Below, in pieces: positions 1 to 11,902 of a stretch of DNA of 64,000 nucleotides. The number at the start of each line of letters is the position of its first letter. Within the stretch, counting starts at the first letter, position 1. The translations under genes were made by a program, and so were the position numbers. The notes beneath the pieces are model-generated. The model worked only from the letters and a program-made list of their open reading frames with translations. It was not told where the DNA came from and searched no databases. Source of the DNA: Polytrichum commune (taxonomy: Eukaryota > Streptophyta > Polytrichopsida > Polytrichales > Polytrichaceae). The stretch is taken from positions 26,990,527-27,054,526 of the forward strand of contig OX485808.1 in assembly GCA_950295325.1 (NCBI GenBank), in the 5' to 3' direction.

Positions 1-245
1 GATTACTCATAGACTGATAAGAGGGATGTTATTCGCTGCAAGAAAATCATCTACTGTTAAGTGTTGGTGATGTTTTGTAGAAAATCTTGTAGATTGTGAG
101 TCCAAATTTTAAGAGTAAGGCATCTGGCTTGTGACAGCTTGGTGTATTTCCATGGCCTCATAAGGTATTTCTCATCACTTTGAGTTGGATTCATGAGTTG
201 GCTTCAAATAATTCTCCGAAGTGCTCAGAAAATTCAACTTCTGTA
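1..245 (+). repeat. Inverted copy of the uS14 3' flank (left arm)
   Basis: These bases match the reverse complement of 9722-9966 at high identity with only small gaps; for example the reverse complement of 9961-9966 is the GATTAC that opens the window. The 9722-9966 copy begins about 36 bp past the stop codon of the minus-strand uS14 gene, so it is probably that gene's 3' UTR or 3' flank. This copy reads in the sense orientation on the plus strand. The repeat may continue beyond the left edge, which is not visible. Confidence 0.85.
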
Positions 246-2179
246 GTTGGATTCATGGAGAATAACTCAAAACATTCCATTGTTATGAGTCTCGTTATGA
301 AGAGCTATGTAAAGTGTGCTTGATATTTGAGAAATTGTTGAGCAAGGCAGCCACGATCGTTCTTCCCAGTCGATACACACATTTGAAGGATTCTGCTGTA
401 TGGTTTAGGATTTAATAGTGTTTTCTTTTTTCCACCTTTATTTTTTTCACTTCTGCTTCCAATAGTGGACTCCCTTCACTAATATTTTGGCAAATTGAAT
501 TCTATGGAGGAAAGATGATTGCACATAGATAAAGAAAAACAGGTGTTTCTCCCATCCGCCCTTCCTTGGGATCCTCTCCTCTGGCTTCCTAATGTGTATA
601 CATTTGTCTGGCCCTGTTCTCATATACGCTGTGTCCATCAAATCTCCAAATAACTATGTGTTTGTCGGAAAAACAGAGGCATGCAAGAAACAACGAAATA
701 ATCAAGGAAACTAACATATGTAAAACTACTTCAACTCAAAGTTGATTGTCTTGATTGTCAAAGGCATCTTATGATTATGAGACATGTGAATTGTGGTCCT
801 ACATTCTTACAATCATGAGGTTTAAGCAATGCTGTGGTCAGTTTTTTTAAGAAGCATTTATCCCACACTACAGGTGGGGGATACGTAGGTGGGTGGCACA
901 AACTTGCCAAGCAGGGCCGCAAATGCAGTTAAAATCCATCATACAAATCAATGTACAGTTCTTAGCAATATTTACAGTACTTTTAGCCACCAATGTGTAC
1001 ATGATTGTATCTTCTATATGGTTTGATATATGTTCTATATAATTAGGGTTTACAGCCCCAAATTTTACAAGTGGGACACAAATTCATATAAATAACGATT
1101 GGTCAATGTAATTGTACCTATTCCATAGTGATTTCAGTGTTAACTATTGCCTTTGTGAAGTTACCCTTCTTCATCATAAATAGAGTGATATGTATAAGGT
1201 GGATGTTATTTGTGGTTACTTTCTGCTGTTTGCTACCTTGCACTACTTGGATTTGTTGATTGAATTTTCTAGTTTGGGCCCGTGCCATCTTGACCCATTG
1301 CACTTGTGGATGTGAATTATTATTCTGGACGAACCCAACCCCATATACCCATGCATGTGCGCCCCCATCTTATGCATGTATGCCCATGCCTGTGTTCTTA
1401 GGCACTTCATCACATGCCCCCATGAAGCGCTTTAAGGAAGAAAAAAAATGATTTTTTTCCTTTTCTTTTCAATCAAACTGTACCACTTTTCTTTAGTTCC
1501 ATGCATGTCACCTCCCCCTAGCTTCCCCCACCATGCCCGCCTTTTGCACTTGTAATCCCCACCTTTCCACATTTGTTTCTTCTTTCTTTTGTCATGTATT
1601 TGTTATAAGGAATAATGTTTGGCATGTAACCCTTTTTTTTGGAAAGCTAGTTGGACATATGTCCATCTTTCGTAGACTCCCACCACCACCATCTCTGTTG
1701 TATATAAACAAGAGTCCACAAATATATATGAGGAAGCCTAAAGTCAATTTCCAAATTGGTTTGGGAGCAAAGGCTTACATTTTTACGAATTGTCAAACTC
1801 CATTGACAATGTGACATAAGAAGTTGTTGAGTGTTGCGTCTAGAATGGTTAACAATTTCTAAGCACATAATCCAATCTTTATTAAACATCTAGAATGGAC
1901 ATTAATAACGAAGTTGGTTTGGACAACTACGATGATCTAAATAAACACGATCGACAAGGAGTGAGAGGCCAAATACAATCATGGATTCATTATCAAAGTA
2001 ACACCAACAAAAAGGAACCATATTCACATGCAAGAGTTCTTAACAATTGCATGATATTATTCTGCTAGTACATAGGGGTGACGATTTCCCAAATAACCGT
2101 CCACCCAACTTTATTTAACGGTGAATTAGGTTGCCACTCATTTGGGATACACTCTGTTATGCGTGCTTGTGATTAGTGC
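246..2179. other. Intergenic, no gene recognised
   Basis: AT-rich sequence with short ORFs only. None shows a recognisable domain, and those around 1260-1890 lie in pyrimidine-rich, low-complexity sequence. No tRNA or rRNA gene was seen. Confidence 0.5.
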
Positions 2180-2410
2180 ATGCCACATGCTTGTCAGTGA
2201 ATAGCGCCAAGTGCTTATACATTTAGTGATTAGTGCCAAGTGCCGGTACTTTAAGTGAACAGTGCCAAGTGCTGAGATTCACAATGCTTTCTAGTCTTAG
2301 ACCTAAGAATCTTTTGGTGGCACTAATTCCTAGTGTAAGGGAATTCAGTATCACCTTCACTAATTTCCCACCCTGATTAATTGGTATATTTAGTGTAGTA
2401 AGCACAATTG
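2180..2410 (+). repeat. Dispersed repeat, copy 1 (partner at 62.0 kb)
   Basis: This segment aligns in direct orientation with about 62005-62225. Shared blocks include AGTGCCAAGTGCCGGTACTT, ATCTTTTGGTGGCACT and TATCACCTTCACTAATTT, in the same order and spacing. It also has internal near-tandem motifs (AGTGCCAAGTGC three times). No ORF is conserved between the copies, so it looks like a non-coding mobile element or a solo terminal fragment. Confidence 0.75.
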
Positions 2411-3228
2411 AATGCCTAGTGTCATGAGGTGACAATTACGGTGAAGTTGTTAATTATCAATGTAACGTAGCATAGTCCTCAAAATAGGGTAAGTGACACT
2501 ATTACACATATGACACTATAAAAGGTGTAGTGGACCCCCTTGCTCCAATTCTTTATCTACCAAGCAATGAATGTTGGGTAGTTTTTGTCCCATCTCCAAA
2601 TGCCTTATTACTCACCTATCTTACCATTGGTTTTTGTTAATGCAGCTCCTCATGCCCTCATAGTTGAGACTAAAAAGCAACCAATCACAAGGGTGGGAGG
2701 CGACACTTTTGAAGCTCCTATATTCTTGCCTCATGTTTAGGTACCGATGGGAGGGTCAGTGGTTGAGGCATAAAACCTCCACTTTTAAGCCATGCCACAT
2801 CATTTGCCAACTAGGCTCGGCACTAGATAATGTCGATGGTGTGAAGGCCGGTTTGTTAGAACCAACTTTTAGTCTTAGCTAAAGTCAGGTGGGAAGGGGG
2901 CATAAGCATACAAGATTAAACAAGAACTTCATTCATTCATTCATTGAGAATCTCAGTCAAAGGCGTTGACTCACTGGTGATCCTTCATTGAGTGTGCGGA
3001 GAATGCTTCCTGATGCTTCAACAGTCTGTAGCTATGGCGAGGCCGACGCATCCATCTGGCCATGGCCAATTGGGGTTTGCTCTTGCGTACGACGATCGGC
3101 TGAGCTAACTCAACTTAACTTAATTTAGGTCACAATCGCCATGCCAAATGTTTTTGCTAACCTCATAAATGGCGTGAGCAACATTCGTTATTGAAGCGGT
3201 AACTTAGTTTTAGTGGAATTTGGAAGCG
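2411..3228. other. Intergenic and probable IRX10 promoter/5' UTR
   Basis: No gene is recognisable. A short ATTC tandem run sits near 2930-2947. The last few hundred bases must hold the promoter and leader of the IRX10-type gene that starts at 3229, but no core element stands out. Confidence 0.4.
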
Positions 3229-6099
3229 ATGAGGTTCATCGGAAGCTTGCCGATGCTGCTGCTGATCTCGTCCTTCGGTGCGAGCTTAGTCGGTGCCGTG
3301 AAGCATCAACAGATTTCAGGTGCTTGTTTTTGGTTATGTTTTGGTTGTTGTCGATGCTGCTGCTGCTGCTCCTGGGGTCTCGTTTGTTGGAGCTAGGGTT
3401 TGGAGTGTGAGAACAGATTGTTGTAGTGGATCTTGAACTAGAGCTGGATCTGAAGCTGAAGATGGAACGATGTCCGCCGGACTCTTTGAGTTGCGGCACA
3501 GAGTTGCTGAGTTCGAGATCCTCAAAAATGAAGACTCCAAATGAAGATTGGCATGTTCCAGGGTTTCCTTGATTCTAATTCTCCAGATCATCACAATACA
3601 AGCTAGTCTCATGATGAGAGTGCAGAAAGAGAGTACGAGTAGTAGTACTCAATTGTTGCTTCTACTAAACCACAAATGGCCACTTCTATTTCTCACACTA
3701 GGACTAATATCAGAGTTTAAGCTGATCCATTTCTGGGGCTTTATCTTAGTACCGTTCATATGTATAGGGGAAACATCTAATAATAAGTAGGAACGAAGTG
3801 CCACACTCACTTAAGCAGCTGGGAGAATAGAAAGTGCAGCTTCGGGGGTTATTATTGTTTTTTTTGCCGATAAATATTATGCTCTGAAGTTATTCGGTAC
3901 AAGGTCTAGGGATGGTTTTCAAATCTGACCATGCAGATCAAAAACATTTGAAAGATTTTGATGTACCCTGTCTATCTCTTTCAGGAAGTGCTGGGGATGT
4001 GCTCGAAGACAATCCTGTTGGTCGTCTCAAAGTGTTTATGTACGACATCCCAAGGTCAGTGTATTTAGCTGGATGGTGTATATATGTGCCACCATCTGTG
4101 AGCATCTGTATGATGATTCTTTTTCAGTGGAGACATTATTCTGACTCAAAATATGGGGTTGGTTGTTTCAGCAAATACAACAGAAGATGGATAGAGAAGG
4201 ATCCCCGCTGCCTCACGCATATGTTTGCTGCAGAGGTGCTGATTCAATATTTTTTACTTGAAAGTGCTGTTCGCACCTTGAACCCTGAGGAGGCGGACTG
4301 GTTCTACACTCCTGTGTTCACAACATGTGATCTCATGTTGAATGGACTTCCTTTACCTTTTAAGGCACCTCGTGTAATGCGAAGTGCTATTTCCTACATC
4401 TCCAGGAATTGGCCCTACTGGAACAGGACAGAGGGTGCAGATCACTTCTTTGTTGTACCACATGATTTCGGTGCCTGCTTTCATTATCAGGTACGAGGAC
4501 AGTCTTCTCAGACCGCATTCAAGAACAAAGATAATTAAATGTCACCTTTTATGTCTTCTTTATTTTTTTGAATATTACTTCCTCGATTATTGTTGTAATA
4601 TCTACTATCCCCCTTATCATTGACTTAACATGACTTCAGGGTTGTTCTTTCTTCTCTTACCCTTGCTCTCTTTCAGATTTTGACGTCTAGCAAATCGTTT
4701 TATGTGTTCTGAGGTTCATACATTTATCTATTCCTCTGCCCCTCGATCCTGGAATTCTACTATTATAACACTTGGTAAAACAGGACACTGCTGCTTAAGA
4801 ACGTGGAGGATTATGGTTTTCTGGTCTTGTACATCTTGATTTATTGGTATCTGTTGTTCGAGGACAGGAAGAAGAAGCGATTGAGAGGGGCATTCTTCAT
4901 GTTTTGAAGCGTGCAACACTAGTGCAAACCTTTGGGCAAGACCATCATGTGTGTCTGAAGGAGGGTTCCATAGTGATACCTCCATACGCTCCACCTGAAA
5001 AAATGCAAACCCGTTTTATTCCTCCAAATATTCCACGATCTATTTTTGCGTACTTTAGGGGCCTTTTCTATGATGATGGGAATGACCCTGAAGGAGGATA
5101 TTATGCCCGGTAAGCAAACTAATATTCTTTTCTTGGCATGCATGCTCCCAGGATATTCCAAAACTCTTCCATAAGCTCTCGTGTGTTACTCCATGATTAC
5201 TTAATGAGAAGACAAAAGCCTATCATGTGGATGTATGTCTGTGGTGATCAATTGATTGTTTTTTTAGACCAATAGTTTATGTCTGCTAATTACCACAAGG
5301 AAGAACATTATTTGCAGTATCTCAAATCTTCAGACCCAGCAGGTTCTTGGTCTGGAACCCATAACTTAGTTCTCTTGGGGTCCCCCGTAATGACTTGTCA
5401 GCCGTTGTCTCCATAGTTGAACATGGTCTTCTTTGGGTCGCTTCCAGGGCAGTAGGGTGGTCTGGATCTCAATCAAAGAACTTTGTTTGGTATGTAATCC
5501 ATCATTTATGGTGTCAGACCAACCGTTAAGAGCATCCATCATCTGAAATGATGTTGTGTTGGTTACGCAGGGGTGCAAGGGCAGCCATTTGGGAGAATTT
5601 CAAAGACAACCCATTATTTGACATCTCCAAAGAGCATCCAACGACCTACTATGAGGATATGCAACGGGCTATATTCTGCCTTTGTCCACTTGGGTGGGCA
5701 CCCTGGAGTCCTCGACTTGTTGAAGGGGTGATTTTTGGTTGCATCCCTGTTATCATTGCAGATGATATTATTCTCCCCTTTGCGGATGCCATTCCATGGG
5801 AAAAGATTGCGGTGTTTGTGGCTGAGAAAGATGTTCCTATACTCGACAAAATCCTGTGTACCATCAGTCCTGAAGAGATTCTAAAGAAACAAAGGCTGCT
5901 GGCCAATCCTGCCATGAAGCAAGCTATGCTTTTTCCACAGCCTGCACAACCTGGGGATGCCTTTCATCAGATTCTTAATGGGTTGGCACGTAAGCTACCT
6001 CACGATCCAAGTATTTATCAACCTCTAGGGAAGCCTTCCTTGAATTGGACTGAAGGTCCTCCTGGGGATTTGAAGCCCTGGGGTAATGAGGCTTCATAA
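3229..6099 (+). CDS. IRX10: IRX10-type beta-1,4-xylosyltransferase (GT47)
   Basis: Five exons give a 416-residue protein: 3229-3319, 3985-4054, 4172-4490, 4868-5109 and 5571-6099 (TAA). All introns are GT/AG and all phases agree. Exon 1 encodes a hydrophobic signal/anchor (MRFIGSLPMLLLISSFGASL), and its last base completes the ISGSAGDVLEDNPVG block typical of IRX10. The exostosin/GT47 domain fills the rest: DPRCLTHMFAAE, NWPYWNRTEGADHFFVVPHD, YFRGLFYD, GNDPEGGYYARGAR, IFCLCPLGWAPWSPRLVE, GCIPVIIADDIILPFADAIP and a C-terminal QPAQPGDAFHQILNGLARKL. Length and order match plant IRX10/IRX10L, which elongate the xylan backbone in the Golgi. The start is the first ATG that gives a signal peptide in phase with exon 2. 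No frameshift or missing core motif was seen, so the copy looks functional. Product assignment is very sure; exact membership (IRX10 or IRX10-like) is not. Confidence 0.95.
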
Positions 6100-6717
6100 T
6101 CACACATTTATTCTTTGTTCCGGCCAATTTATTCCACAAGCCTCTGAGCTACCAAGTGGACCAAAAGAGAGCCTTTTGCTTCTCAGAACTAGCTTAACAT
6201 TGGAGCAAATAGCAACTATGAAGGGCTAGTGACTTCAAGCCCTCCTTGGAGTCTTTATAGCACCAGCCACGTGTTTTGCGGGAATCAACAAGGTCTCACA
6301 AGGTCACTTACAGGTACAAAAATTTGTTGAGGCTCTGTAAAGCTTGGTTGCAACCCTGTGGGAGGTTTTCCATTGGTTCCTTGGTAGTGACATTAAAATC
6401 GGAACCCATATGTAATTTACAAATTGCAACTAATACCTTACTGAATATGATAAGCACATCCTGTCATTGTTGCAGATAAATCTTAGACTCATACTATCTG
6501 CTGAGATTGTTGAGAAGCCTCATCTGGTGGGTCTATTGGTACTGGTCAGTCCAGTTGTTTTACATGCATTTGGCAGGTTCTGGTTCTCCAGGAGGTGTAT
6601 TGAAACTGTACTGTGGCCCTCATGTCAGGCTGCGAAACTTGGAGCTGGGAAAACTCTTGACTGTCCACACTCTTTGCTGATCATGCTGTGGATTCTCCTT
6701 TGAGTTCTTGTCAATGT
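6100..6717 (+). other. Probable 3' UTR/flank of the IRX10 gene
   Basis: Non-coding sequence directly after the IRX10 stop. It contains a plausible acceptor near 6475 (a pyrimidine run ending TTGCAG), so a 3' UTR intron is possible. Open frames here show no known domain. Confidence 0.4.
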
Positions 6718-6912
6718 TTATGGTATTTAGTGTCGCTTACTATTTGGAAATACAGCTATAACTTCTTACTGTAGAATTACTTTCTTACTAGCAAAGCTTA
6801 AAGAGGTTGTTTGGACATTGTAGAACATAAATGACTTGGTATAATCCTACATTCTTCATAAAATGTTATACCACTGATTAAGTATGAATAGTAAGTGACA
6901 CTAAATATCATG
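6718..6912. mobile_element. Short TIR element (MITE) downstream of IRX10
   Basis: The left end ATGGTATTTAGTGTCGCTTA (about 6720) is repeated inverted at the right end (about 6888-6911, reverse complement TGATATTTAGTGTCACTTAC), about 195 bp apart, with no coding capacity between. The termini resemble those of the larger elements at 36.3-37.1 and 39.9-40.4 kb (ATATTTAGTGTCA), so it may be a short relative. Confidence 0.65.
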
Positions 6913-9721
6913 AACGGTTTAGTAGTGGCAAATAGTGGTACTTCGTTGTGCACAACACGTGCAGGTGTGCATCTCTTGGCAAGTCAGCACAAATAAAAAG
7001 TAGTTATCTTGTGGCTGCAAATACTATTTTAAAGTTGTCGTTTGCAGTTGTGATTTCAATCATGTTGTTAGTCCATTTATCCATACCTGCATACTATTTT
7101 GAATGCGAATATCTGAAGAGCTAAGAGCATCAAAGCGAGAGTTCAACCATAAATAATCCACTTCAAAACTCTTGCTCAGGATAAAATCCACACTGAATAA
7201 ATTGGCCAAAATGAAACCAAATGGCAGTTAAGATAAAAAAGCATCATCTCTCTTGTGACAAGATTATTGACAGAAGCATCCTAAAATTTACTCTATCCTG
7301 TCATTCCTACCAATGCCCCAAGTGCACAACTTCTCTATCTATGTGCATGACACTGATTTTGGAGACACATTTTTGAGATTGGTGTGGTCCACACTAATAT
7401 GAACTCATCGTGATACAATGTTAATTAATGTTTATGTATGTCCGTTGTCCAATGTATTAGTATTATTGTATCTAAAATAATCTGTATTGTAAAGTAATGT
7501 GATGTCACATATATATTGAGTATATTTGAAACAACTACAAAGAGAAATAATAACATGGTGATACGTGACAATGATGACAAGGTATATGTGATGTTTATTT
7601 GAATCTAAGTAATTTGTTTAAGGCCAATTCTTCATATGTTTTGTGTGTGTGTAGAAGTGTATTAGAAAAAAGACTCCATTCCAAATAGGGTCATGTTTTG
7701 CATGATTAGCTAACATTACCAATTATTAATCTCAAACACCTTTGTATGACTTCTTGAGGCCCAAAGTTAGCCTATGGAAGCTAAATCCACTCTAATTGAA
7801 CAAGATAATGGATTACTCAAAGTACCCAAACTTGCAAAAGTGTCCACAGTAGGTGCGGTTACCTTAGTCATGATTTTGGAACGTATTGGAGCTTCATTTA
7901 GCACAATGTAAAGTAGAGAGTGTTCATCCTGTCCCCATCCCCATAACACATCCTATGCATGCCCTATAGACCCCTAACTGGAGCACAACTAAAACTGTCC
8001 AAACTTATATGGTGCAAAATGGGGGCAAATTTGGGTGAAAAGTAGGGTTGGTTTTAAGAAAGTGTTGAAACGTAGCTAAGGGTGGATTATTTCTATGTTT
8101 TGTTTGAAGAGGGAATTACCGCCTACAAATACACCTCTCTATCTTTTAATGAAGAAGCCTTGAAACAATATGGCTTGGAGGTTACCTTCTGTAGTTCAAT
8201 TGACACTGGAGGTAGTCTTAAACCCTAAACCCTAAACCTAATTTAGTCTAGTCCAAGTCATTCGAGATGAATTGGCCATATAGGGGGAGGGGGTCAAGTT
8301 AGTAAAATAGATGGTGCTTAAACCAACACTTTAAGCTATTGCACATACATATGGCTATGTGGTTGGTATAAAATATAGATGCATATTAGTGTTTGGGCTA
8401 AACATAGGTGTAAAGAAAGAAAAAATATTTTTAGCCTCAATTGAATATTTGATGAATATTCAAAATCAAAACCACTAGCTTCCTTTAACCAATCCATAGG
8501 CACTATGATGACCTTGCATATGATGAGGACCCCCACCTTCATTGCCTAATACGAACACAACATAATTGGGTACTAGACTCAAGCTAGATCAAAGCCCAAC
8601 TAATAGCGGTGCACGAAGTCACATGGCCACCTCCATGATCCCATCCGGTTCACTTGCAAAACCATCACCTTGCATCTTGTGTACCGACCCCCTTGCATCC
8701 TGAGAACTGACCTCCTTTGTGCTTTGTGGGCCTACCTCCTTGGCTTTGTAAATAGAATGGCTAGAACCATTCCCCTCTGTGTATAGAATGGCTAGAATAG
8801 GCATTGACAAGCCACTGTATACCCACCTGGAACCAACCCAAGATAGAGCAGAGCCCGTTACCTACCCTACACGGAGGTTGTGGAGGCTACTCTGAGGTGC
8901 TGTCACTAATCTCAGCTAAAACCATCGCTCCATGGGCCTGGACACTCCTACACCATACAAAATGGTTCAAGATAGTAGAGCGTTGGCAATTGGGAGGCAT
9001 TTACAGGTGTTGGTTTTGGGTAGAGTGTTGGTTTTAACACCCTCTATGTGACATTGAATGCATGAAAGATAATAATCCCCTCTCTGTCTTGTTTGGATCC
9101 TGTGTGCAGAGGTTATATAGGCTCAATATTTCGTTGGATGGAGTGTTGGTTTTGGTGTGGGGCTGGTTGCAAGAGAAAGTGGGACTACTTTAAAGCCACA
9201 AATGTGGGTGGTTTTGGTAGAGTATCAGGACGGTTCAGGAAACCATTTACATTGGAAAAAGTGTGGGGCTCAGGAGGAATTTAAGTAGCTAGGGATGGGT
9301 TACTTTAAATTTTTTTGTAGTATATTGTGCGTTTTGTTCCGTTTCATGTCCACCGTGTCTAAGCTAATTTGCTACTTTGATTTTGCAAACCACTAATCCA
9401 TATGGACTCCAAACATAGGGTAACACTCTCAAAGGGTTGGTTTGAAGCACCAAAAGGATTTAGAGGTTTAGGGTTGGGGTAAGCACGGGGACTAGAGGTT
9501 TAGGGTTGGTTTAAGCACAATTTCTCAACAATTCCTAAAGGTCTAGGCACAGATCAGACAACACTTGATGAAGGTTGAGCGAACAACAAGTGAAAGCAAA
9601 TTCAATTAGACCAACTGCAGGACAACAAACAAGACTCATGACGATTAAACAATTGACTTATGCTTCATGTGCACAATCCAGAGACTAGAATGCATGAGAC
9701 GCATACACGATACCCCACGTT
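6913..9721. other. Intergenic, no gene recognised
   Basis: About 2.8 kb of AT-rich sequence with scattered short ORFs and no domain. It contains a telomere-like run at 8219-8241 and repeats of a GAGGTTTAGGGTTGG motif near 9463-9510. Short local duplications occur at 8740-8800 (GTATAGAATGGCTAGAA twice). Confidence 0.5.
8219..8241 (+). repeat. Interstitial telomere-like run
   Basis: Two full CCCTAAA units plus a degenerate third (TTAAACCCTAAACCCTAAAC). This is the Arabidopsis-type plant telomere repeat. It is isolated from any gene recognised here, unlike the telobox copies at 11.4 and 35.2 kb. Confidence 0.7.
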
Positions 9722-9966
9722 CAGAAATGGAATCTGCTGGGCACTCACTTGGAAGAATTATTTGAGGCCAACTCATGAATTCAACGAGTGATTTGAGAAA
9801 TACCTTATGAGGCCATGGAAGTACACCAGGCTGTCACAAGCCAGATGCCTTACTCTTAAAATTTGGAGTCACAATCTACAAGAATTTTACAAAGCATCAC
9901 CAACACCTGACAGTAGATGATTTTCTTGCAGTAAACAAAATCCCTCTTATCAATCTATGAGTAATC
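9722..9966 (-). repeat. Inverted copy, right arm (uS14 3' flank)
   Basis: Reverse-complement partner of bases 1-245. On the minus strand it starts about 36 nt after the uS14 stop codon, so it is probably transcribed as that gene's 3' UTR. The two arms lie about 9.5 kb apart and flank the IRX10 gene. Confidence 0.85.
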
Positions 9967-10001
9967 TGTCGGAGGCCGGCTTGTACTTGAGCTCCGTCCA
10001 T

Positions 10002-11301
10002 TTAGCGGTACTGCAAAACAGATTGACAAACAATATGACAACTTTCAGATTACAAAAGAGCAATGCAATATAGAACTGTAAGGTACTAATAAAAATTCCT
10101 CTTATGAACATGAAGAAGATTGATCTGCAAAAACTAGTCACCTGACATTTCTCAAAACATTACAGGAGTTCTCTACATCCTTGCCCAGGCATTTCGATAA
10201 GTTCTTTCTTGATGATCGTTATCAGGAGACAGAAGGATTTAATTTCATAGAGGAAGTAGCAATGCTGCAGCAATTATGTACACCAAGCAGTATAATATTG
10301 TATCCTAAAAAAATTCGAGCCTCAAAGGACCAAATATATTGAGTTTCTCTGATGAGCTTGACGAATGTTCAGTTGGTGTAGGAGTACAGTCTGCTAAACC
10401 TAAACTCGAAATACTTAAGCAAAATATCACAGTGGTTCTCTACATAGTTGTCCCGGCGTTGGTTCTTGATGGCCGTGTGTTACAGCACTTAGAAACACCG
10501 AGCTGTATAATCCCCCTATATTTAACATATCAAGCCTCATGGAACCAAATTTGGCAATTGATTTTATGAGCTTGAAAAATGTGCTGTTGGGGTAGAAGAT
10601 TGATCTGCTAAATCTAAACTCATTTCTAGCCACAAGATCACAAGAGTGTTCTACCCAGTTCCCCTGGTATTTCGTTAAGAAAGACAGAAGGACTTCATTT
10701 AATAGAGAAAGTGGCAATGCTACGGCAATTTCAAACACCAAGCTGTGTAATCTCCTATCCTGGACAATTCGAGCCTCATGGAACCAACCGTATTCAACTA
10801 TCTATTCTCCACACAATCCAGCTTTTAAAACAACATCGGAACTACAAGACTTATACGAGGATCAAAGTAACGGCAGGGCAGTGAACAATTTTAGTCTCGA
10901 AATGTCCACACAGTTCTGAGGATAAAAATCCTAACCCAAAAAGCATTGTTTCTCTTCGTTATGACAAGCGACAACAGTAATAGCACATCGAAAAAAATTC
11001 TGGAAGAGATGCAGGCGGAAGCTGGCACCTTGACAAAGCCAATATCCTTGGAGTATATGCGGAAGCACTGCCGGCAGGTGTTGATGCCGTACTTCCTGAT
11101 CATTCCGTGCCCGTTTCCACACACCCGGCTGCTCAACAATTCCCCAAATACAGATATGAGGATCTACAAGAATGCATCTAGGTCAAGAAAACAAGAAATA
11201 TCGAACAATCGTGTGTCTTTAGAGAGGAGCAGAACCTACCAGGTGCGGGAACCTGGGCCGTAATTCTTGGGGTGAGAGTTCCACACTGCCGCATGACCCA
11301 T
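10002..11301 (-). CDS. RPS29: 40S ribosomal protein uS14 (RPS29)
   Basis: Minus-strand gene of three exons in transcript order: 11301-11240, 11128-11029 and 10010-10002. Together they encode 56 residues, the normal length of eukaryotic uS14. Exon 1 gives [20 protein letters not shown] and ends in phase 2 before GTAGGT. Exon 2 carries the zinc-binding cysteines in CRVCGNGHG and CRQCF (CxxC...CxxC). Exon 3 is only TAC CGC TAA, the conserved C-terminal YR and stop, preceded by a good TTTTGCAG acceptor. The protein is a small zinc-ribbon component of the 40S head. The second half ([20 protein letters not shown]) differs from the usual angiosperm form. The gene is divergent from the DHX29-like gene and has a telobox upstream. 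Confidence 0.93.
10105..10797 (-). repeat. Three imperfect tandem units in uS14 intron 2
   Basis: Three units of about 230 bp (roughly 10105-10330, 10331-10560 and 10561-10797) share landmarks in the same order: a GTTCTCTAC/GTTCTACCC block, an AGTGGCAATGCTACGGCAATT block, an ACACCAAGCTGTGTAAT block and GCCTCATGGAACCAA. They lie wholly inside the second intron of the minus-strand uS14 gene. No known protein domain was seen in any frame, although a 104-codon frame runs through two units on the minus strand. Confidence 0.75.
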
Positions 11302-11426
11302 CTTTGCCGCCTTGGAAACTTCACAACAGTAGCATCAAACTTGCGCTCCCTCGCAGCTGAAGACGCGAAGGCGAAAGAGTTTGGACGAAGGTAAGAGTCT
11401 GGACATAAAGGACAGCCAAGCGAATA

Positions 11427-11484
11427 TTTAGGGTTAGGGTTTCCGTGGAAAGCGGTATCGGAATTTGGTTTGAAATTAGGGTTT
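11427..11484 (-). promoter_or_regulatory. Telobox motifs upstream of uS14
   Basis: TTTAGGGTTAGGGTTT at 11427-11442 and TTAGGGTTT at 11476-11484 read AAACCCTAACCCTAAA-like on the minus strand, 125-180 bp upstream of the uS14 ATG. Telo-boxes are a known feature of plant ribosomal protein and translation-factor promoters. The same region lies between two divergent genes and could serve both. Confidence 0.7.
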
Positions 11485-11902
11485 AACATCACATGTTCCT
11501 GGAAACCAATCATACCGGAATGAAGTAATCTTTTGAGCACCTGATCTTACATGTCTGATTCATCCATTTGTCCAAAGTAATTGCCGAATCATTAAAGCCA
11601 GATTGGAATCGAATTTTGAAAGAGTAGAATTCTCTTCCATTGTTGGAGTTTCCAGCAAGGCTGTTCGCAGTTGGTGAGTCTTCATTCAGGTCCATTTTTA
11701 GCTCACCAACATTGAAATCGGCAGAATACAAAGTTCTGACGAAACTGTGCTTCCTCTTCTTCTTCTTCCTCCTCCTATCAGGGCGCCAAATTCACCTGCG
11801 ATTATATACGGAACTTGCCCTTGGGGATTATGGCAAGACTTCTGAATTGAATTGAGTAAGAGCCCGGAGGGGGCAGATGCTGAATTGAGCAAATTGGACA
11901 AG

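Noticed and set aside
3334-3612. Minus-strand 92-codon frame opposite IRX10 exon 1 and intron 1
   Set aside because: Ser/Thr/Ala-rich antisense of CTG/GAT-rich sequence; the plus strand carries the signal-peptide exon in phase with the rest of IRX10.
3912-4538. 208-codon frame as one IRX10 exon
   Set aside because: It reads through intron 1 and intron 2; the splice sites at 3985, 4054 and 4172 restore the family sequence, whereas the continuous frame inserts unrelated residues.
10427-10741. 104-codon minus-strand frame in the tandem units
   Set aside because: It lies wholly in the uS14 intron, crosses two degenerate repeat units and is not conserved between them.
11178-11540. Minus-strand 120-codon frame
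   Set aside because: It overlaps uS14 exon 1 in a different frame and has no domain.
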